Positions 1 to 7,502 of a stretch of DNA of 9,612 nt are shown here, piece after piece. The first letter of the stretch is position 1; each line of letters starts with the position of its first letter. The notes under the pieces are model-generated. The model was given only the letters and a program-made list of their open reading frames with translations, was not told where the DNA came from and did not search any database. The stretch is from Bacteroidota bacterium (lineage in GTDB: Bacteria > Bacteroidota > Bacteroidia > Bacteroidales > VadinHA17): the NCBI GenBank assembly GCA_016868515.1, contig VGGM01000026.1, positions 1 to 9,612 on the forward strand. The letters are read 5' to 3'. The position numbers and the translations under genes are program-made.

Positions 1-1
1 A

Positions 2-1768
2 AATATTCTGGATGCAATAAGATCTCTTTACGGGGCGGAACCTGATGAGTCGGCAATACAGATTCATGAGACCCGGAAGGAGTTCAATGGTGATTTTACC
101 CTGATTGTATTTCCACTTACGAGATATTCGAAGAATACCCCGGAGGCGACAGGCACAGAGCTTGGATCCTGGCTTAAGAATGAATATCGTGAAATTGAAT
201 CCTTTAATGTTATAAAGGGCTTCCTTAACCTGCAGTTGTCAAAGAGTTTCTGGATGGAGACATTCGGGGAGATTATGGACTCTGAGGAATATGGGATTTG
301 CTCCATGCCTGAAGATGCACCTGTTATCCTTGTAGAATACTCTTCACCAAACACCAACAAGCCACTTCACCTGGGTCACATAAGGAATAATCTTCTTGGT
401 TTTTCACTTTCCAGGATTCTCGAGGCCGGCGGCAACAGGGTGATCCGGACAAATATCGTAAATGACCGTGGAATACATATTTGCAAGTCGATGCTGGCAT
501 GGCTCAGACACGGAAACGGAGAGACCCCAGAGTCATCGGGGATGAAAGGAGACCATCTGGTTGGAAAGTATTATGTTCTTTTCGATCGCGACTATAAACA
601 CGAGGTGGCCTCCTTGATAAAAAAGGGGGTTAGCGAGGTCAGGGCAAAAGAGGAGGCACCCTCAATAGTGGAAGCGAGGGAACTGCTAAGAAAATGGGAG
701 TCGGGCGACAGTCAGGTGATTGATCTCTGGAGGATGATGAATTCATGGGTTTACGCAGGTTTTGATGTTACCTACAACAGGCTGGGGGTGGAATTCGAAA
801 GGATTTACTACGAGTCGGAAACCTACCTGCGTGGCAAGGAGCTTGTAGCTGAAGCCCTGAACCTTGGTCTGGTCTACAAGAGCCCGGATGGTTCAGTTTG
901 GGCTGACCTGACCGACAGCGGACTCGATCAGAAGCTTTTATTAAGGTCGGACGGAACAGCTGTATACATTACACAGGACCTTGGAACAGCGGTTATAAGA
1001 TATGAGGATTATGCTTTTGATCAGTCAGTTTATGTTGTTGGCAACGAGCAAAACTATCATTTTCAGGTTCTTGCGGCAATACTGAAGAAGATGAACTATC
1101 CGTGGGCCGGTGGCCTGCATCATTTCTCGTATGGCATGGTTGAACTTCCTGAAGGCAGAATGAAATCGAGGGAAGGCACCGTTGTCGATGCCGATGATCT
1201 GATTGATGAGATGATAAAAACGGCAAGGGATATGTCGGCTGAACTGGGTAAGCTTGAGAACCTCTCTGCTGACGAAAAAGATGACGTTTTCAGAAAGGTT
1301 GGTATGGGTGCCCTCAAATATTTCATCCTGAAGGTTGACCCGAGAAAGAACATGACATTCAATCCTGTCGAATCGATCGATTTCAATGGTAACACCGGAC
1401 CCTTCATACAGTATACATTCGCCCGCATAAACTCAGTACTTAAAAGAGCCCGTGCAATGTCATTGCCTGAGAACCGGCCGGAGGCACTTAAAACAGACCC
1501 GATTGAAAAGGAGACAGAATTGATCAGATATCTGAGACGTTTTCCCCTGATGGTAAAGGAGGCTGCATTGCAGATGAATCCATCTGTAATAGCCAACTAT
1601 GTTTATGATCTTTCAAGGGAATACAATCAGTTTTACCATGAGTTCTCCATACTAAGCGAGCCCGACAGTTTACGGAGAGACTTCAGGATAATGCTCTCGG
1701 AAGAGGTTGCGGGGGTGATTGAAAAAGGCACCTGGTTGCTTGGCATCGAAATGCCTGAAAGAATGTAG
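2..1768 (+). CDS. argS: Arginyl-tRNA synthetase, 5' end cut by window edge
   Basis: This cytoplasmic class I aminoacyl-tRNA synthetase charges tRNA-Arg with arginine using ATP. The frame is open from base 2, giving 588 visible residues. Family members in Bacteroidota are just under 600 residues, so only about the first ten are missing. The N-terminal Add-1-like domain (about residues 1-95) contains the KGFLNL segment. The HIGH signature is HLGH at residues 123-126 (bases 368-379), preceded by EYSSPNTNKP. The KMSKS equivalent is the divergent RMKSREG at residue 386 onward (bases 1157-1177), usual for this enzyme. GNTGPFIQYTFARI leads into the C-terminal DALR anticodon-binding helices, which run to the end. 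A shorter reading from the internal TTG at 236 is wrong because it removes the Add-1 domain. ffh follows after 18 nt on the same strand. Identity is very secure. Confidence 0.97.
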   Translation, partial: NILDAIRSLYGAEPDESAIQIHETRKEFNGDFTLIVFPLTRYSKNTPEATGTELGSWLKNEYREIESFNVIKGFLNLQLSKSFWMETFGEIMDSEEYGICSMPEDAPVILVEYSSPNTNKPLHLGHIRNNLLGFSLSRILEAGGNRVIRTNIVNDRGIHICKSMLAWLRHGNGETPESSGMKGDHLVGKYYVLFDRDYKHEVASLIKKGVSEVRAKEEAPSIVEARELLRKWESGDSQVIDLWRMMNSWVYAGFDVTYNRLGVEFERIYYESETYLRGKELVAEALNLGLVYKSPDGSVWADLTDSGLDQKLLLRSDGTAVYITQDLGTAVIRYEDYAFDQSVYVVGNEQNYHFQVLAAILKKMNYPWAGGLHHFSYGMVELPEGRMKSREGTVVDADDLIDEMIKTARDMSAELGKLENLSADEKDDVFRKVGMGALKYFILKVDPRKNMTFNPVESIDFNGNTGPFIQYTFARINSVLKRARAMSLPENRPEALKTDPIEKETELIRYLRRFPLMVKEAALQMNPSVIANYVYDLSREYNQFYHEFSILSEPDSLRRDFRIMLSEEVAGVIEKGTWLLGIEMPERM

Positions 1769-1773
1769 TTATG

Positions 1774-1788
1774 ATATCTGTCAGATAT
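1774..1788. repeat. Perfect 7-bp inverted repeat over the ffh start codon
   Basis: ATATCTG (1774-1780) and CAGATAT (1782-1788) are perfect inverted copies around one central T, and the right arm contains the first two bases of the ffh ATG. The dyad fills most of the 18-nt argS-ffh gap. In RNA it could form only a weak AU-rich stem of about five pairs. It could be an operator or a translation-control element, or chance in a short AT-rich gap. The sequence alone does not decide. Confidence 0.4.
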
Positions 1789-3112
1789 GTTTGAGAATTT
1801 AAGTGATAAGCTCGAACGTTCCTTTAAGTTGTTGAAGGGACAGGGAAGGATTACCGAGATTAATGTGTCTGAAACCCTTAAGGAGGTACGGAGGGCTTTG
1901 CTTGACGCCGACGTCAATTTCAGGATAGCAAAGCAGTTTACCGACACTGTAAGGCAAAAGGCAATAGGTCAGGATGTCCTTAAATCGGTCAAACCCTCCC
2001 AGATGATGATCAAGATTGTCCACGATGAGCTGGTCGAGCTTATGGGCGGGGACAAGAGCGACATCAATGTAAAAATCAACCCGTCAGTAATTCTCATTGC
2101 CGGTCTTCAGGGTTCAGGCAAGACTACTTTCAGCTGCAAACTGGCCGGGATGCTTAAGAGCAAGAGGGGAAAGAGACCCCTGTTGGTTGCCTGTGACGTA
2201 TACAGGCCGGCAGCCATTGAACAGCTGACGATACTCGGCTCGCAGATAGAGGTTCCGGTATATACCGAGGCAGGAAGTATAAGCCCTGTGGCAATAGCCG
2301 GTAACGCAATAAAGGAGGCAAAAAAGAACGGTAATGATGTTGTTATAATCGATACTGCCGGGCGTCTGGCAATCGATGAGGAGATGATGAACGAGATCTC
2401 AGCAGTGAAGAAAGCTGTTAATCCGCATGAGATACTCTTTGTTGTCGACTCAATGACTGGTCAGGACGCTGTGAATACTGCCAGAGAATTCAATGAAAGG
2501 CTTGACTTCGACGGGGTGGTCCTTACCAAGCTCGATGGTGATACAAGAGGTGGTGCTGCACTTTCAATAAAAGCTGTTGTCAACAAGCCAATTAAGTTCA
2601 TCAGTTCAGGAGAAAAACTTGATGCGATAGATGTTTTCTATCCCTCCAGGATGGCCGACAGGATACTCGGGATGGGCGATATTGTCTCACTCGTTGAGAA
2701 GGCCCAGGAGCAATATGATACCGAGGAGGCCAGAAGGCTGCAGAAGAAAATTGCAAAGGATCAGTTTGACTTCAACGATTTCATTGCCCAGATTCAGCAG
2801 ATAAAGAAAATGGGTAACGTAAAGGATCTGATGTCGATGATTCCCGGTGTTGGCAAGGCGGTAAAGAATCTTGACATTGACGATGATGCATTCAAGGGAG
2901 TAGAAGCTATCATCCGCAGCATGACTCCGGCCGAAAGGTCATCGCCCGATATTATCAACGGCAGCCGCCGGAAACGTATTGCTGAAGGCAGCGGTACAAC
3001 GGTTCAGGAGGTTAACAGGCTGCTGAAACAGTTTGAAGAGACAAGAAGGATGATGAAAACCATGACCAGCAAAGGGGGCGGGAATCTCGCCAGACTTGCC
3101 GGCCGGAAATAA
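1787..3112 (+). CDS. ffh: Signal recognition particle GTPase Ffh (SRP54)
   Basis: Ffh binds signal sequences on ribosome-nascent chains together with 4.5S/SRP RNA and delivers them to FtsY at the inner membrane, with GTP hydrolysis. At 441 residues it is near the usual length (about 450). The N domain is residues 1-95. The G domain has the P-loop GLQGSGKTT at 106-114, [11 protein letters not shown] from 137, DTAGR at 189-193, [10 protein letters not shown] at 247-256 and [11 protein letters not shown] from 274. The M domain follows from about 325, with MIPGVGK at 351-357 and the SRP-RNA-binding [11 protein letters not shown] at 393-403. The ATG at 1787 has no clear Shine-Dalgarno sequence, as is common in Bacteroidota, and opens directly into the canonical N-terminal MFENLSDKL. 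It lies 18 nt after argS and 13 nt before folD, so cotranscription is likely. Confidence 0.98.
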   Translation: MFENLSDKLERSFKLLKGQGRITEINVSETLKEVRRALLDADVNFRIAKQFTDTVRQKAIGQDVLKSVKPSQMMIKIVHDELVELMGGDKSDINVKINPSVILIAGLQGSGKTTFSCKLAGMLKSKRGKRPLLVACDVYRPAAIEQLTILGSQIEVPVYTEAGSISPVAIAGNAIKEAKKNGNDVVIIDTAGRLAIDEEMMNEISAVKKAVNPHEILFVVDSMTGQDAVNTAREFNERLDFDGVVLTKLDGDTRGGAALSIKAVVNKPIKFISSGEKLDAIDVFYPSRMADRILGMGDIVSLVEKAQEQYDTEEARRLQKKIAKDQFDFNDFIAQIQQIKKMGNVKDLMSMIPGVGKAVKNLDIDDDAFKGVEAIIRSMTPAERSSPDIINGSRRKRIAEGSGTTVQEVNRLLKQFEETRRMMKTMTSKGGGNLARLAGRK

Positions 3113-3125
3113 AACCAGTTGTGAG

Positions 3126-3995
3126 ATGTACAAACTTATTGACGGAAAGCAGGTTGCGTCGCTGATTAAGTCTGAAATCGCTTCCGAGGTGCTCAGGAGA
3201 AAGAGTGAAGGCAGGAAGATTCCCCATCTGGCTGCAATACTTGTTGGCAATGACGGTGGAAGTGAAACCTATGTGGCTCATAAGGTTAAGGCATGTGAGG
3301 AGGTCGGATTTGAATCGACACTAATCAGGCTTCCCGAAAGTGTAACCGCAGGGGAGCTTCTTTCGACGGTTAAATCACTGAATATCAATGATTCGGTCGA
3401 TGGATTTATTGTACAGTTGCCGCTCCCTGCACATATTGATGAGGAGATGGTAACAAATGAAATATCGCCCGATAAGGATGTGGACGGGTTTCATCCCGTA
3501 AACCTCGGAAGGATGATGCTGGGCATGCCCTCATTTGTTTCAGCCACACCTTATGGAATTGTAGAGCTTCTCAGGCGCTACGGAATTGATACTGCCGGCC
3601 GCCGGTGTGTGATTATTGGCCGCAGTAATATTGTTGGCCGCCCGCTGAGTATTCTGCTTTCACAGAAGGGGATTGATGCCACTGTAACGGTAGTGCACAG
3701 CCGGTCGGAGGGATTGGAGAAGATAGCCGCAGAAGCCGACATCCTTGTTGCTGCAATAGGAAAGCCGGGTTTCGTGAAGGCAGACATGGTAAAGGAGGGG
3801 GCGGTGGTGATTGATGTCGGAACCACTAGGGTAAGCAGCGAATCAACCAAATCGGGGTGGAAACTGGCCGGTGATGTCGATTTTGATTCCGTAGCTCCGA
3901 AATGCAGCTTCATAACACCTGTTCCGGGGGGTGTCGGACCGATGACCATTGTGTCACTTCTCAGGAATACGCTTCTTGCCTGTTCGCGGAAATAA
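3126..3995 (+). CDS. folD: Bifunctional methylenetetrahydrofolate dehydrogenase/cyclohydrolase FolD
   Basis: FolD oxidises 5,10-methylene-THF to methenyl-THF with NAD(P)+ and hydrolyses it to 10-formyl-THF, supplying one-carbon units for purines and initiator formyl-Met-tRNA. The 289-residue length is typical. Catalytic Tyr49 and Lys53 lie in ETYVAHKVK. Other family motifs are VQLPLP (96-101), DKDVDGFHP (116-124), the Rossmann-domain GRSNIVGRP (165-173) and [10 protein letters not shown] (265-274). The usual PCTP segment reads SATP here, so that non-catalytic cysteine is absent. The ATG at 3126 gives the standard MYKLIDGK start; an in-frame TTG at 3096 would run into the end of ffh and add ten non-family residues. 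It sits 13 nt after ffh, and its stop is 4 nt from the stop of the convergent lipoprotein gene, with no clear terminator between. Confidence 0.97.
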   Translation: MYKLIDGKQVASLIKSEIASEVLRRKSEGRKIPHLAAILVGNDGGSETYVAHKVKACEEVGFESTLIRLPESVTAGELLSTVKSLNINDSVDGFIVQLPLPAHIDEEMVTNEISPDKDVDGFHPVNLGRMMLGMPSFVSATPYGIVELLRRYGIDTAGRRCVIIGRSNIVGRPLSILLSQKGIDATVTVVHSRSEGLEKIAAEADILVAAIGKPGFVKADMVKEGAVVIDVGTTRVSSESTKSGWKLAGDVDFDSVAPKCSFITPVPGGVGPMTIVSLLRNTLLACSRK

Positions 3996-3999
3996 CCCG

Positions 4000-5028
4000 C
4001 TACTTAGAAATTAGTGCCGGTTCCCCCGGTATTTCAACCCCGGCAAAATAGAGGTCAAAACCTCCCTTGCCGTTTGTTCTGTTTGAAGAGAATACCAGGA
4101 AGTAATTTGTAAACTCAGGATGGTACCCGAGTACCGGCCTGAACTCATCGGCCTCGCTGTTTATGGTGGGACCGAAATTAACCGGAGATCCCCACTTGCC
4201 GTTGTTATAAACAGAGAAGTAGATGTCATAGCCACCCAGTCCGCCGGGTCTGTTTGAAGCGAAAATCATAACATTGCGTGCAACAATCGGACATGTGTCG
4301 TCGTACCCGCTGTTTACACTGTCTACTTTTGTAAGAGTGGCAGCCGGAAGGGCAAACCAGTCAACAAGCGAAGCTGTGTTCGGCTTTTCAATCGTATAGA
4401 TATTGTACTGCCCTTCACGGTTTGAACTAAGGAACACCCTTGTCTGAGAAATGTCAAATGATACATAGCCATCATCCGATGATGAGTTAAGTACCGCAGC
4501 AGGTGTCAGTGAACCGAAGGCGGGTATGTTTGTGCCTGTCTGAGGAAGATACCTCAGGTACTTAATGTCGGTGTCACCATTATCTGACTCTGTTGTGATG
4601 AGCAAATACTCGTGGCTGTCGGCGGTGCTGAGTAACCTGTAGGGCCCGAGATCGTCCTTCTGAGTATTAGCTGCGGTAATCAGAGCGGTAAGGAAGGCAT
4701 CATTAATCAATTCCGAACCAAGGGTGAACTGCCCTGTGTATTTATCGTGAGTGAATTCGATTGCTCCTGTAACCAAATCGAATGTACCTCCCTGTGTATT
4801 CCGGTTCGATGAGAAAATCATTTTGATGTAGCCATTGGCATAGTCCAGGTTAACATTATAATCGTCATACTGTGTATTGAGATTGGCAAGCGCTACAGCA
4901 GTATCGGGGAAGGTACCGTAAGGGTACAGCATGGTTCTTGGTTTCTTGCACGATGCAGTAAAAAGAAGGAAGACTACCATCATAACTGCAATTGACAGGA
5001 GTGTTAATCTCCGGGAATTCATATTCAT
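4000..5028 (-). CDS. PD40-repeat (TolB-like beta-propeller) lipoprotein
   Basis: This predicted envelope lipoprotein has 342 residues from the ATG at 5028. Basic residues (SRR) precede a hydrophobic stretch (8-22) and a lipobox ending TASC, with Cys27 as the lipidation site. At least four PD40/WD40-like blades are visible by their S/ASNR cores: IFSSNR at 71-76, FLSSNREGQYNIY at 199-211, IFASNRPGGLGGYDIYF at 255-271 and VFSSNRTNGKGGFDLYF at 312-328. No OmpA-like peptidoglycan-binding domain follows, unlike many PD40 proteins of this phylum, so it is probably a binding or structural propeller; its ligand is unknown. An in-frame TTG at 5046 is possible, but a -7 box at 5048-5055 would put the transcript start too close to it. 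ATG 5022 is an alternative. It is transcribed alone, opposite to both neighbours. Confidence 0.85.
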   Translation of the reverse strand: MNMNSRRLTLLSIAVMMVVFLLFTASCKKPRTMLYPYGTFPDTAVALANLNTQYDDYNVNLDYANGYIKMIFSSNRNTQGGTFDLVTGAIEFTHDKYTGQFTLGSELINDAFLTALITAANTQKDDLGPYRLLSTADSHEYLLITTESDNGDTDIKYLRYLPQTGTNIPAFGSLTPAAVLNSSSDDGYVSFDISQTRVFLSSNREGQYNIYTIEKPNTASLVDWFALPAATLTKVDSVNSGYDDTCPIVARNVMIFASNRPGGLGGYDIYFSVYNNGKWGSPVNFGPTINSEADEFRPVLGYHPEFTNYFLVFSSNRTNGKGGFDLYFAGVEIPGEPALISK

Positions 5029-5047
5029 TGTGGAATTGTTTTGCAAT

Positions 5048-5055
5048 CAAAGATA
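5048..5055 (-). promoter_or_regulatory. Candidate -7 box for the lipoprotein gene
   Basis: Read leftward, these bases are TATCTTTG, an exact match to the Bacteroidota -7 consensus TAnnTTTG. Transcription would begin near base 5041, giving a leader of roughly a dozen bases before the ATG at 5028. No good TTTG -33 element is seen at the expected distance; that position falls in the T-rich tail of the terminator at 5061-5096. Confidence 0.4.
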
Positions 5056-5060
5056 ACTCT

Positions 5061-5096
5061 AAAAATTAAAAAACCGGGATTTTCAGGTTCCCGGTT
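5061..5096 (-). terminator. Rho-independent terminator pointing left, with no recognised upstream gene
   Basis: Read on the minus strand, AACCGGGA (5096-5089) pairs perfectly with TCCCGGTT (5079-5072) over a 9-nt loop, and a tract of four T, two A and five T follows (5071-5061). The plus-strand reading has no T-run after the stem, so it works leftward only. It lies upstream of the lipoprotein promoter candidate, and no annotated minus-strand gene ends here. It may end a small RNA from 5097-5267, act as an attenuator for a longer lipoprotein transcript, or insulate the gene from read-through. Confidence 0.7.
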
Positions 5097-5267
5097 CTCT
5101 TGAAGGTTGAATTCAGGTTAATTAAAAGGGTAATATATTAGGTTTAGAGGTCTCTCATCACTCATAAGATGAAAAATGCAGTTTTATGGTTGCGTTGTTC
5201 AGAAAAATAGAGCTTATGGGGCGTGTTTAAAAATGAACTGTGCTGTTAATAACTGATAATGTTACAG
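5097..5267. other. AT-rich intergenic stretch, no assigned gene
   Basis: I find no tRNA, known riboswitch or conserved protein here. On the minus strand a 15-codon ORF beginning MSDERPLNL starts at ATG 5165 and ends in TAA at 5118, just upstream of the leftward terminator. A second tiny minus ORF of 9 codons lies around 5250-5280. A poor promoter-like pair on the minus strand (TTTT at 5229-5232, then TATTTTTC at 5202-5209, spacing 19) could feed the terminator. An 8-base direct repeat, TTCAGGTT, occurs at 5082-5089 and 5112-5119. Each of these could be chance. Confidence 0.35.
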
Positions 5268-5298
5268 TTTCGCATTCCCGCAAAAAGATGTAATTTTG
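5268..5298 (+). promoter_or_regulatory. Bacteroidota-type promoter for the TPR-comA-popT-aroE operon
   Basis: TAATTTTG at 5291-5298 matches the TAnnTTTG -7 consensus exactly. TTTC at 5268-5271, one base off the TTTG -33 element, lies 19 nt upstream, which is the usual spacing. Transcription would begin near 5304, giving a leader of about 15 nt before the ATG at 5320. The -7 box overlaps the in-frame TTG at 5296, which argues against that codon as the start of the TPR gene. Confidence 0.6.
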
Positions 5299-5319
5299 TA
5301 CCCATACTTTTTTTGGACA

Positions 5320-6723
5320 ATGGAAGAAGAGAAGTTTGGATTTGCGCACGAAGAGGATATTGAGGAGGTTGTCAGGCGCTACGAGAGGATGAGGAAAAAC
5401 AACGAAACCTTCTTCTTTGATGTTTCAGAGTTTGAAACCATTATCGATTACTATCTGGAGTGCAATAATCCCGGAAAGGCATATGACGCTACCGAGGCAG
5501 CTGTCCATCAGCACCCGAACTCACTCTCTATCCAGATAAGGCAGGCAAGGGTGCTGCTTGACAAGGGCAGAGCGATGGAGACACTGAGGCTGTTGCGCAA
5601 ACTCGAAAGCATTGAGCCCGGCAATCCCGAGATTTATCTCATAAAGGGTACTGCCCTCGGAATGCTTGGTGACATAGCAGGGGCCAGAAGGATGTTTGAG
5701 ATTGCAATATCATCTGATACGGAAGAACCTGAGGATACCATGTATGCAGTTATCAGCATTCTGCAGAACCTCAATTACTATGAGGATGTGGTTCATTACA
5801 TGCAAATGCTTATTCAGAGGGAACCATTTTTCCATGCTCATTTTTACGATCTGGCCTTTGCATATGAAAAAACCGGCGACCTTACAAACGCTGCAAGGTA
5901 CTATGAAGCCTATCTTGAGGAGGAGCCCCATTCCGACAGTGCATGGTATAACCTCGGAATAGTCTACAATAAGCTTGAGGACTACAATAATGCACTTAAG
6001 GCCTATGATTATGCACTTGCAATAAATTCTGTCAATACTTTTGCCCTTTTTAACAAGGGAAACATACTGTGCAACCTTGAAAGGTTTGAAGAGGCACTTG
6101 ATGCCTACCTTGAATATCTGGAACTGGAAGACGAAAGCCCCGAAGCAATGACCTATATAGGTGAATGCTATGAGAAAACAGGTAACTATGATCTGGCCAG
6201 GAAATATTTTCAGGATGCCATTGAAAACACACCCGATTTTCCGGATGCCTGGTTTGGCCTTGGCGTACTGGCTTTCCGTACGGGTATCTACAATGATGCA
6301 GTAATGCTCTTCTCCAAATGCGTCAGGCTCGACGAACAGAATCCTGAATACTATCACATGCTGGCCAGAAGCCTCTATGCATCGGGGAGACTGAAGGATT
6401 GCGTAAGGAACCTTAAGAAGTCTCTCAGAATAGACCCCTTCTTTGCTGAGTCATGGATTGATATTGCTGCCATATTGAAAGAGACAGGCAACCTGACAAG
6501 GACAATTAAGTATTTCGAAAAGGCACGCCGTATTGTAGGTGACGTGCCGGGCCTGAACTACATACTTGGAGGCTGCAACCTTGCTGCAGGCAAGCCCGCA
6601 ATAGCCCTGGACTATCTTCAGCAGGCAATTGAAACCGACAGGGAACTGTTCAGTGATTTCAGAACACTCTACCCCGATAACCTGATTGATGATAATATCA
6701 GGAACCTTACCAAAGATATTTGA
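5320..6723 (+). CDS. Cytoplasmic tetratricopeptide-repeat protein
   Basis: This acidic 467-residue protein is built almost entirely of TPR helix pairs. Residues 208-445 fall into seven consecutive 34-residue units with no gaps, beginning at 208, 242, 276, 310, 344, 378 and 412. Less regular units cover about 68-207, for about ten in all. Repeat signatures include NLGIVYNKLEDYNNALKAY, and an acidic tail follows. There is no signal peptide, membrane segment or catalytic domain, so it is most likely a cytoplasmic scaffold or adaptor with unknown partners. The start at ATG 5320 is chosen because the upstream in-frame TTG at 5296 overlaps the promoter -7 box. The stop is separated from the comA ATG by one base, which indicates translational coupling. 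The TPR fold is certain; the function is not recognised. Confidence 0.93.
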   Translation: MEEEKFGFAHEEDIEEVVRRYERMRKNNETFFFDVSEFETIIDYYLECNNPGKAYDATEAAVHQHPNSLSIQIRQARVLLDKGRAMETLRLLRKLESIEPGNPEIYLIKGTALGMLGDIAGARRMFEIAISSDTEEPEDTMYAVISILQNLNYYEDVVHYMQMLIQREPFFHAHFYDLAFAYEKTGDLTNAARYYEAYLEEEPHSDSAWYNLGIVYNKLEDYNNALKAYDYALAINSVNTFALFNKGNILCNLERFEEALDAYLEYLELEDESPEAMTYIGECYEKTGNYDLARKYFQDAIENTPDFPDAWFGLGVLAFRTGIYNDAVMLFSKCVRLDEQNPEYYHMLARSLYASGRLKDCVRNLKKSLRIDPFFAESWIDIAAILKETGNLTRTIKYFEKARRIVGDVPGLNYILGGCNLAAGKPAIALDYLQQAIETDRELFSDFRTLYPDNLIDDNIRNLTKDI

Positions 6724-6724
6724 T

Positions 6725-7498
6725 ATGGAGACATTCATTCCCTATATACCTGAACGTCAGGATAAACCGAGGTCGAAGAGACTTACAATGGTAATGGATA
6801 AAGGACTCAGCATAAGGCAGGCTGAAGATTTTACTGAGATAGGGGCGCTTTATACCGACTTCCTGAAACTGGGGTTCGGAACTTCAGTACTTACACCCAA
6901 CTGCATTGAGAAGATTGAGATTTACAGGAAGGCAGACATAATTCCATATTTTGGCGGAACCATGTTCGAAGTATTTGCCGTCAGGAACATGTTTGATGAA
7001 TATGTCGATTATGCTCTCAGGAGCGGCCTCTCAATGGTTGAGGTCTCCGATGGCTCGTGGGAGATGGACAGGAAACTCAAACTTGGTTATATTGAGAAAC
7101 TGGCAACCAGATTTACTGTTATCTCTGAAGTTGGCTCAAAGAAGAAAGACGTGGTTTATACACCCGCGCAATGGGTTTCCATGATGAAGGAAGAGTTGCA
7201 GGCGGGGTCAGTGAAGGTAATTGCCGAGGCCAGAGAGTCGGGAACAATTGGCATTTACAATGACGACGGATCTGTCAATGACGAACTGATCGCAAGAATA
7301 TCTGAAGAGGTGGGTACCGATAATGTTATTTGGGAAGCTCCCGAAAAATCACAGCAGGCATGGTTCATAAAGCATTTTGGCGCTGACGTGAACCTGGGTA
7401 ATATTGCACCGGCCGAGATCATACCACTTGAGACTCTAAGGTGCGGACTGAGGGGAGATACATTTTTCCAGTTCCTGCCACCCGAAATTATAAGGTGA
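6725..7498 (+). CDS. comA: Phosphosulfolactate synthase family protein (ComA-like)
   Basis: Characterised ComA enzymes join sulfite to phosphoenolpyruvate to give (R)-2-phospho-3-sulfolactate, the first step of coenzyme M synthesis in methanogens and of sulfolactate formation in some bacteria. The 257-residue TIM-barrel protein shows the family motifs in order: LTMVMDKGL (20-28), KLGFGTS (48-54), YFGGTMFE (75-82), VSDGSWEM (107-114), ISEVGSKKK (133-141), AEARESG (167-173), EAPEKSQQ (204-211) and ETLRCGLRGDTF (236-247). The ATG at 6725 is preferred to an in-frame ATG at 6686 that would lie inside the TPR gene. No ComB phosphatase, ComC or sulfopyruvate decarboxylase is in the window. The same family includes plant HSA32, whose activity is different or unknown, so family membership is secure but the reaction here is inferred. 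The DUF368 gene follows after 4 nt. Confidence 0.88.
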   Translation: METFIPYIPERQDKPRSKRLTMVMDKGLSIRQAEDFTEIGALYTDFLKLGFGTSVLTPNCIEKIEIYRKADIIPYFGGTMFEVFAVRNMFDEYVDYALRSGLSMVEVSDGSWEMDRKLKLGYIEKLATRFTVISEVGSKKKDVVYTPAQWVSMMKEELQAGSVKVIAEARESGTIGIYNDDGSVNDELIARISEEVGTDNVIWEAPEKSQQAWFIKHFGADVNLGNIAPAEIIPLETLRCGLRGDTFFQFLPPEIIR

Positions 7499-7502
7499 AA
7501 CC

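Noticed and set aside
1160..1177. Apparent loss of the KMSKS motif in ArgS
   Set aside because: Arginyl-tRNA synthetases often have a divergent version, and RMKSREG is a normal form for the family.
1120..1596. Minus-strand open frame of 158 codons inside argS
   Set aside because: It lies wholly within the conserved catalytic and DALR regions of argS and shows no protein-family features.
236..1768. argS starting at the internal TTG
   Set aside because: The frame continues upstream without a stop to base 2 and encodes the conserved N-terminal domain, so the gene is cut by the window edge, not shortened.
3980..4060. Terminator between folD and the lipoprotein gene
   Set aside because: Only short stems are seen (GCGG/CCGC around the folD stop, and CCGG pairs near 4018-4032), none followed by a T-run in either direction.
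5710..6357. Minus-strand open frame (215 codons) across the TPR gene
   Set aside because: It is antisense to regular TPR repeats, rich in Cys, Ile and Phe as expected from complementing such codons, with no start signal or domain.
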